Below, in pieces: positions 57,538 to 64,000 of a DNA stretch of 64,000 bases. Source of the stretch: Clarireedia homoeocarpa (Eukaryota > Ascomycota > Leotiomycetes > Helotiales > Rutstroemiaceae). The position numbers were made by a program, and so were the translations under genes. Location: contig LNKV01000040.1 in NCBI GenBank assembly GCA_001465935.1, positions 434,001-498,000 on the forward strand. The letters are read 5' to 3'. How positions within the stretch are numbered: the first letter of the stretch is position 1; each line of letters starts with the position of its first letter. The notes beneath the pieces are model-generated. The model made no database searches. It had not been told where the DNA came from and was given only the letters and a program-made list of their open reading frames with translations.

Positions 57538-60500
57538 TTACGATACCCGCTCCAATGGTTTACTAGAAAACAACCCTGCCACTTGGTAGAACATCTCTTC
57601 CAAGGGCGGCAACGCGAAAGCTGGCCCAATATCGAAGACTTCCGAGAGCTCCTGCTGGGTTACAACAGGGGTCTCATTTTCTTCCTCGATGGCTGAAGGA
57701 GATGGAGGTTGAGTTTCTTCCGGCTCTTCTTCATCATCTTCAACCATCTGCAACAAGTCACCTACAGGCTCGTCGGCTATTGTGTCAAGCTGAAGATCCA
57801 CGGTGGGTTGGGCTAGAGTGACGGCTGACTGTACTCCCTTCTTCACGACGCTTCGAATCTCAGCTGCTCCATCAATGACCAAGTACCCTTCCATATCCAC
57901 AGTCGGTACAAGAGCGGTAACGAGAGTTTCGAAACATTCTGTGAAGTACGGCACCTGGCTGTCCTGGCCGAAAATTGCCAAAGCGGAGTAAGTTGGTGGC
58001 TCCGTGCGCGATTTCCGCTCCTCCATCGTTGGGGGATTAAGTCTCATAGGTATGGCAACTGCAAAAGTTTGACTTTTTCGATCGATTGCCAAGTGCATCA
58101 TCTCAACCTTTTGTGCTACCTCCATGTGTTTCAAAGGGATAGATAAGGTGAAGCTGTACCTCATCTGGTCCGCTACTAAGTCATGGACTCTAACAGAGTT
58201 GGAAAGTGTGACCAGATCTCTGCCCAAGATCTCCATACGCACAATATGGCCTTCGTACAAGCCGCATTGCGAGGTCTTGATTGTGCCTGACTCTGGATCC
58301 AGTATGTGGACTATACCGTTGTCGCCATACGCTGCGGCCAAGGTAGAGCCGTCCTCAGCGAATGCCACACATCCATTCTGAGGTGGAAGTGGTAGTGAGT
58401 CCTCGGCAAGCTCAGATTTAGCAAGATGAATCGAATGCCGGCAATGCCAATTTTGCAAAGGGCGACCATGCTCATCTTTGACAGGAACTCCGTCCCTCAT
58501 TCGGGCCTTAGGGGACCATGTGCGTACCACACGGTCTTCTCCAATAGTGGCAAATTTTAGGGAATCGGGGTCTGCAGACAGGTCTAGAATTCGGCCGACA
58601 CCGGTTAGGCCACTGCTCGGCACATGTGGGGCATTAATGCGGGAAACAAGTTCCCATGTTTTGGATGCATCATTCCACTTCCAAAATTTAAGATAGACTT
58701 CACGTCTTAGATTAAGCTCATCAATGTAGTTCGTAGCCTGATGCTGAATGAACTCGAGGTCCACCAATGGGGGTGTCCATTCGTCGACAGTGGCTAACCA
58801 AAGTCCATCGTGAGAGATTTGGATATGGGTGACTCTTGGTTCAGAAATGGGAAGAGTGTTCGGTGTCGTATTGTTATTGGTAACATTCGTCCTCGCGAGA
58901 GCTTGTTTAGAAATATTGTGGCCTGCGCTAATATCGTACGTTTGCAGAAATAGGCAGGCTCTGGTTGGGGCACCCAGCAATGGAACTTCCTGAATAGGCC
59001 CAACACCAAGCAGTAATTGAGAAGGATTTGACGGATTAAGAAGAGCTGGTGTTCTTTGAACCAGTGGAAACCTGTAGCTTTCACCTTTAAGCCTTCTCAC
59101 CTGTAGATTTCGCGGCTCTGTAAACCGAGTCACGTTAGACTGAATGCCCGCGAAATTTGCGGTGGGTTCCAACTCTGCAGTAGAAAGTACAAGTGCAGAA
59201 TTATCCGCAAGCTGAATACCATAAGACGTCCCAGAGGGTGAGACAACAAGATTCAGGATAGAGGTGGTCATGTAAGGCAGGAATTCCTTCTTCCCAGTGT
59301 CGAGTTGCCAAAGGACGAGCACTGCTTCGTCACCCCCAGAAATGATATAATTTCCTAGTCTAAGGTCAGTTCATGGTGCTAGGTTAGCAATGGAATACTA
59401 TACGCACCATCTAGTGACCATTTCACAGTATTGACCACTTGTCGATGCCAATGAAATTTTGCTGGTGTGAGGTTGAGTCTAGAAGAGTAATTCTTATCTT
59501 CTGATAGTATTAAATTTGCCAATAAGTCTCGATGAACGAATATCGCTCCTCTCGCATCGCCAACAACAATATCAGCTACGGGAATTTTTTTCAGCGCACG
59601 CTTGTCCTCATTCACGGTTCTAGGAGATACTCGAATATCAAACGAGGTGATAGTATCTGCAGACTGAAAAACTCGAAATTCATATTTGAGCTTGTCCGTG
59701 GTGTTGAAGTCCATCGACCGAATATTCCCGACTAAGACACTCCTGCCAGAGACCGCAAGTATCACAGAGCCTTCATTAGCTGTCTTCAACTTGAAAATAG
59801 GCGTTTTAGAGTTGTGTATAGTTCTTGCGACTGTCTGTATAGGCGAGCCGGGTTGCGTCAATTCGTTCGCGGTTATGCGCCATCCACCATCCTTCTTCTC
59901 TTCTGTAGTGAATAGTACATCCCTCCGTCTGCCAGCTGAAAGCATAGAAGCGACTGTCATATGTATACAGCCAGTCGATGATATCCTCCATGACTGATCG
60001 TTACCCATTCCTAACGTCCAGTCTACGCGGTAGATTGCGCCATCAGACAGAGCAACCCAAATAATGCATGATTCTGTGGGAGATATTTCATACGCAACGA
60101 TATTGGCGAGAGGATGTTTCGAAGGATCGAACTTGATCGTCCTTGTAAGAAGGGAATTAGAAGTTGAGTAGACAAGCAAGCTCATTCGATGGGCCAAAAT
60201 GAACGATCTTTAATACTCGTTAGCATACTCCTTCGAGAACCAGCAGAGTCTGTATACTTCTCATCTCTCGCGAACACCGGCTCAGCATTGATTATTCTGC
60301 CCCCGACTGAATTGGATATCATCCAACCAGGAACTCTGGGCTTCGGAGCCTGCGGTAGAGTCCTCTCCCATATTTTCTTGTTACTCTTGAGCCTGATGGG
60401 AGTCCGTTTTGTTTCTGCATTTTGGGGTTCATTTCTGGGTTCTGGCGATGGAGGCGCAAACAAATCTTCGAAATCAAGAGCCTCAGAATCATCGTTTGCA

Positions 60501-60688
60501 TCTCTATCGACCGTTTCGTCGGCTTGAATCAATTCCTTTCCACTTTCGAGGGACGTAAAGACGTCCCAGCCGACATTGCTTTGGTTGAACTTGGTAGCGG
60601 GCGGCGTACGTTCCGAACCTTGTTTAGTTCTTTTAGGGGTATCCAATACATCCACTGGACCTCTCTTGCGCTTCAATATCGAAGCCAT
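57538..60688 (-). CDS. UTP17: U3 snoRNP t-UTP subunit UTP17/NAN1, WD-repeat protein
   Basis: Three exons (60688-60258, 60207-59408, 59354-57538) give 1015 residues. The first intron is only 50 nt (GTATAC donor, TGCTAAC branch site, AAAG acceptor) and produces NEDEK-SFILAHRMSLLVYSTSNSLL in the first propeller; without it the frame breaks. The second is 53 nt (GTGCGT...CTAG), rebuilding the glycine of WSLDGNYIISGGDEAVLVLW. The N-terminus is basic and disordered (MASILKRKRGP, TPPATKF). WD-type blades follow (FHWHRQVVNTVKWSLDG, DLSADPDSLKFATIGEDRVVRTW, VAFAEDGSTLAAAYGDNGIVHILD), then an acidic C-terminus. In yeast Nan1/Utp17 belongs to the t-UTP complex required for rDNA transcription and 18S rRNA processing in the nucleolus; human WDR75 is the counterpart. 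Confidence 0.92.
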
Positions 60689-60921
60689 AATATGTGTCTA
60701 AAGATCTTGTCGAGTATTAGAAGGTTGAAGGTTGTGAATGTCAAAACTGTAATTCTCAGCGGGTGAGCCAGGCATATCTCCGAACTTTTTTTTATTTTTT
60801 ATTTAGCGAGATCGCGATAAAGAAAAAAGTTAACCTCACGCGGCGAACCTCACCACTCTTTGATCTCTTTTACAAACGCTACGCCATCGCAACACTTTAC
60901 AGCACACCACATCACATCAAA
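60689..60921. promoter_or_regulatory. Short bidirectional promoter of UTP17 and RPB10
   Basis: Only 233 bp separate the two divergent start codons. It contains a T-rich run (60786-60803), GCGAGATCGCGATAAAG (60805-60821) with a near-palindromic core, and CACGCGGCG. Co-regulation is inferred from spacing and shared rRNA-synthesis function. Confidence 0.65.
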
Positions 60922-61350
60922 ATGATTATTCCAGTACGCTGCTTCTCTTGCGGAAAGGTACAAAGCTTCTAAGATTCTGCGCGACGAACTGTCATTGACA
61001 ATTAAGCAGGTTACAGGAGATCTATGGGAACGATTTGTGAGGCTGATCGACGAGGGTGTCAATGACGGGTCAGTCAGAACTCTCCTCAAAACATTGTTTA
61101 GCCGCATACTGATGATTGATTACCAGCGATGCCATGGATCAACTAAAGCTCAACCGTTATTGTTGTCGCCGCATGGTCATGACCCACGTCGATCTCATCG
61201 AAAAGCTACTCAGGTATGGCGTCCCCCCTGTGCAATTTACCAGATTGACAAAGGATCGAGATTCTTTGACCTTACAACATATTGGCCATTTGCTGAGTAT
61301 TTAGATATAATCCCGCGGAACGAGATGCGAAGAAAGCCGCTTTGAACTAG
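60922..61350 (+). CDS. RPB10: RNA polymerases I, II and III shared subunit RPB10 (RPABC5)
   Basis: Four exons (60922-60957, 61010-61068, 61127-61213, 61305-61350) give 75 residues, a normal length for this subunit. It starts MIIPVRCFSCGK with the first zinc pair (C7, C10); the second pair is RYCCRRM (C44, C45). The invariant segments GDLWERFVRL, LNRYCCRRM and HVDLIEKLLRYNP are all present. The three introns interrupt after Gly-Lys, inside the Gly-Asp of NDGDAMD and inside the Arg of LRYNP. The subunit is a structural zinc protein in the polymerase assembly platform. It is divergent from UTP17 over a short promoter. Confidence 0.97.
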
Positions 61351-61572
61351 ATTTAGCGGAGAACAGGCCGTTCGTATACGTCTCTATTCATAAACACTCA
61401 ATCAGCTACCGCATGCTGTAAGATACGACTTCCGAATAACGCGACACGCGACAATACGACGATGTGCTGCCTGTCGGGAAGATAATGCTGCAGGCGTTGA
61501 TTGGAGGACAAATTGCAATACAACAGGTTTCTGGCGTGGGCATTCTGGGGGGCACCTAGAAGCATCGGTCAT

Positions 61573-61649
61573 TATCCCCTTGACTGCCATACGCAACTTT
61601 CCCACCTTATTTTTGGTGAGGTCGCGAGTAGTTGGCAGTCAAGGGGATA
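61573..61649. repeat. Perfect 17-bp inverted repeat with 43-nt loop
   Basis: TATCCCCTTGACTGCCA at 61573-61589 is exactly complementary to 61633-61649. The loop itself contains CCCACC...GGTGAGG. It lies about 220 bp after the RPB10 stop. Confidence 0.85.
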
Positions 61650-62883
61650 CTGGCATTGCATATTGGTGTTGGTATTGCTATTTGTTCCAGAAGCAGAGGG
61701 AAGATTGTTTTCTGGTGGACTATTACTTTTCCAGTATCAGAAGAGCATTTTCCAACCTATGTCCAACATATCCATGAAGCAGTGATTTTGGTTGTTTTTG
61801 CAGACGACGCAAGCATAAATGAACACTTGTGATTATTGGGATAAGGTGTCCCGAGGATTTGGTACCCTTCATGTACAACGCATACATATACTAGCTTGAG
61901 GCGTATTCTGCATATTTGGCAAGCCACGAAACTCAGAATTGGAACACATGTTGGCGTATGTTAATTTATGCCGAACCAACATTCACCGACGGGAAACTTT
62001 TGCTTTACTAGCAGGGAAATTTTGTTTTAGGCAGGTCGTGAGTGGTAGGTAAAGCGCTCAACACTTGAAAAAAGAAACTGATCGCGTCCAGCGTGCATAA
62101 GGCTAGAAGCGGTGGAGCAATTGTTGGAACTATTTCGAATCAGACTTCATTGCGTTGATCGCGTCCATTGCAACGGCAAACAGTTGTATGGTCAATCTCA
62201 TGAACTTTTTCGAAACACTACGACCGACGAGTTTTTAGACCAATGGTTAGAAAGTGAGGGGGTGGGTCTCGCCATGAAGTGCTAGAAGAATGTACCCATG
62301 GACACCAACAGTCGTGATAAAATCCCTTTCAGCCTTTTGTTTGCCAGCTGTAGGCCGTCTTGCTTCCAGATGACTTTCAGTGACTAGTCAATGTGATCAT
62401 AGGTAGATTGAAATAAGGATAATTGGCCTTTTATCCGACCCTTGAGCCCGTTCCCGAGGCTCCGGATACCAACTCTGTTAGGACTCATTCGGCTGCGATG
62501 AGCAAAGGATAAGTCCATCATCTAAGAGGCCCTAGCACTTTTGTAGAACCTTCCAACCGTTGGACCAGGGATTGATGCCGTGTCCTTTCTTTTCAAAGAG
62601 TACTTCCTATTGCATTGGGTAGAAACCTGATGATAACTACCTCCGGTTCTCAAGATTTGGGCTTACAACGCAGATTTTTCAGGAATGATGCTATTTTGAA
62701 CCTAGGTAGATGAGGAGATGTGAGGCGTCGTGTGGAGTCAGCCCTCTGGCTTTTCTTCTTGGAGCTCTTGTCCCATCCTTCCTGGCTGTGCGGTACAAGA
62801 AATGGCAAGGACTTCATAGGATCCCAAGATAAGCTGTACGTACTCCGCACTATGAAGGTATAAGCTTTTAGGTAGAAAGTAGA

Positions 62884-63044
62884 GAAACTAGAAACTAGAA
62901 ACGAGAAACTAGAAGCTAGAAGCTAGAAACTAGAAACTAGAAACTAGAAACTAGAAACTAGAAACTAGAAACTAGAAACTAGAAACTAGAGACTAGAGAC
63001 TAGAGACTAGAGACTAGAGACTAGAGACTAGAGACTAGAGACTT
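62884..63044. repeat. Heptanucleotide satellite, 23 copies
   Basis: Exactly 161 bp: copies 1-15 are GAAACTA with a few variants (GAAACGA, GAAGCTA), copies 16-23 are GAGACTA (the last ends in T). Confidence 0.95.
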
Positions 63045-63890
63045 TGAACAGCAGCAAGATTTCTCGTAAGCGCCGAGCATGCCTGCGACTTACTTATGCA
63101 TGCAAAGAGGATCAAAGGACACCAATTGGGAGAGATGATTGGCTCTCGTTAATCGAAATGATAACTCGCTGCTCTTCGAAACTCTCCTGAGAACGGTAGG
63201 CTTCTTTTTTCCAAGCCAAACGTGGTATTTATGTTGAATTCGATGTACGACGGGAAAACAATCATCTCGATTCGCGACGGACCATAATAACACGGAACGC
63301 GACGAGGATACCTACCACATATTGACTCTTGAGGGATGAAGGGAAATTTGCTTTCCCTGCAAGCTCATCGCTCCACATCCCACGCAGGGATTCAGAGGTC
63401 CCCCGCCGAGAGTCCGCTAGAGCTGCGCTCGTTCATCATCCCCGAGAGACGTGAATCTGCGGCACAGCGCTTCTACTCCCTCTACGCATCCATACTCACG
63501 GTTCATGGCTTTCTCATAACATTTCATTTTATTTTTTTGGTTAATTTGAGCGTGTATTTTTGGTTACGCGCATCCATTCATTCTACCCCTAAGCTCCTTA
63601 CAGTGAGATCCAGTAAGCCTGGGAATCTCGTGGTGCCAGCACTTCTACGAACATTCTAACGGTTCGAGCTTCCTGCTAGGAAGTCTTAATCCATCCCAGA
63701 GCTTTCCCCATCAGCCCCAGCGACTGCTAGCCCAGCCTAACATCTGCCTGGGTGCCCCTCTCAAATCTGGCGTTGTAAGCATTCTCATATTTTTCTTATA
63801 ATTCAACGTCGGCGCCCGCCCAAGATTTACATTCTGCCACTTTCGTGGCTTTCTATCTTCTTGTATCAGAGTATTGCCAAGTAGCCAGCA

Positions 63891-64000
63891 ATGACAATAG
63901 AAAGTCCATTGATGGCTTCACCTCTGAACGCCATGTCTCCCTTCTCTCCATACACAGACTTCTCTATGTCGCCGTGTTCTCCATCCACATCCACCCACAG
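63891..64000 (+). CDS. Disordered protein, 5' end only (runs off the window)
   Basis: An ATG at 63891 opens 36 codons to the edge. The visible residues (MTIESPLMASPLNAMSPFSP, then YTDFSMSPCSPSTSTH) are Ser/Pro-rich with several SP kinase sites. The YTDF motif after a Ser-Pro run is like YADF/YTDF in the disordered protein at 14537. Family and length are unknown. Confidence 0.5.
   Translation, partial: MTIESPLMASPLNAMSPFSPYTDFSMSPCSPSTSTH

Larger units (their letters stand above)
61351..63890. other. Gene-free region with inverted repeat and heptamer satellite
   Basis: No gene is supported. It contains a perfect 17-bp inverted repeat (61573-61589 / 61633-61649), duplicated GATCGCGTCCA strings (about 62084 and 62159), a 23-copy heptamer satellite (62884-63044) and the presumed promoter of the gene starting at 63891. 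Confidence 0.5.

Noticed and set aside
62884..63044. Interstitial telomere repeat
   Set aside because: The unit is GAAACTA/GAGACTA, not TTAGGG or its complement.
1..64000. Secondary-metabolite gene cluster
   Set aside because: One oxygenase, one sugar transporter and one zinc-cluster factor are present, but they are 20-50 kb apart and there is no synthase, terpene cyclase or other backbone enzyme.

Overview
The window is nuclear DNA of a filamentous ascomycete (Pezizomycotina). Evidence: short introns (about 50-140 nt) with GTATGT/GTAAGT donors and CTAAC-type branch sites, a PRO1/ADV-1 type zinc-cluster regulator, an HxB-type molybdenum cofactor sulfurase, a fungal SHR3 chaperone and CT-rich leaders. 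Leotiomycetes is my best guess from overall style, but nothing in the sequence proves the class. No rRNA, tRNA, CRISPR array or intact autonomous transposon was found. Gene models were built by hand-splicing: each multi-exon model keeps frame across its junctions and ends at a stop.

Layout. 1-9.9 kb: a type II membrane glycosyltransferase related to fucosyltransferases, a BTB/POZ gene, a BTB-like 3' remnant disrupted by a 453-bp miniature inverted-repeat element, and a six-exon sugar transporter. 9.9-22.4 kb is gene-poor: one disordered, probably nuclear protein (14.5 kb) and a decayed BTB/POZ pseudogene (20.6-21.5 kb). 22.5-33.9 kb is gene-dense: an acidic, probably GPI-anchored surface protein, a START-like (SRPBCC) protein, SHR3, molybdenum cofactor sulfurase, a mitoribosomal SOD-like protein and a single-pass cysteine-rich surface protein. 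37.6-39.7 kb holds the PRO1-type developmental regulator, preceded by an unusually long gene-free upstream region (39.7-47.6 kb) rich in small satellites and G-runs. 47.6-61.4 kb is a second dense block: a SAM-PH polarity-type protein, an AT-hook protein, a tiny zinc-finger protein, a 2-oxoglutarate oxygenase, the ribosome-biogenesis WD protein UTP17/NAN1 and RNA polymerase subunit RPB10. 61.4-63.9 kb is a gene-free stretch with a 23-copy heptamer satellite; another disordered protein starts at 63891 and runs off the end.

How they fit together. Most genes are independent housekeeping units, not a cluster or operon. Two divergent pairs share short promoters: UTP17/RPB10 (both serve rRNA synthesis) and molybdenum cofactor sulfurase/mitoribosomal protein. 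The most unusual material is the nested inverted-repeat element at 7.1-7.6 kb inside a BTB relic, the decaying BTB family, stop-free introns of length 3n, a start codon apparently isolated on its own exon, and a 9-mer palindrome-like motif recurring in intergenic DNA.
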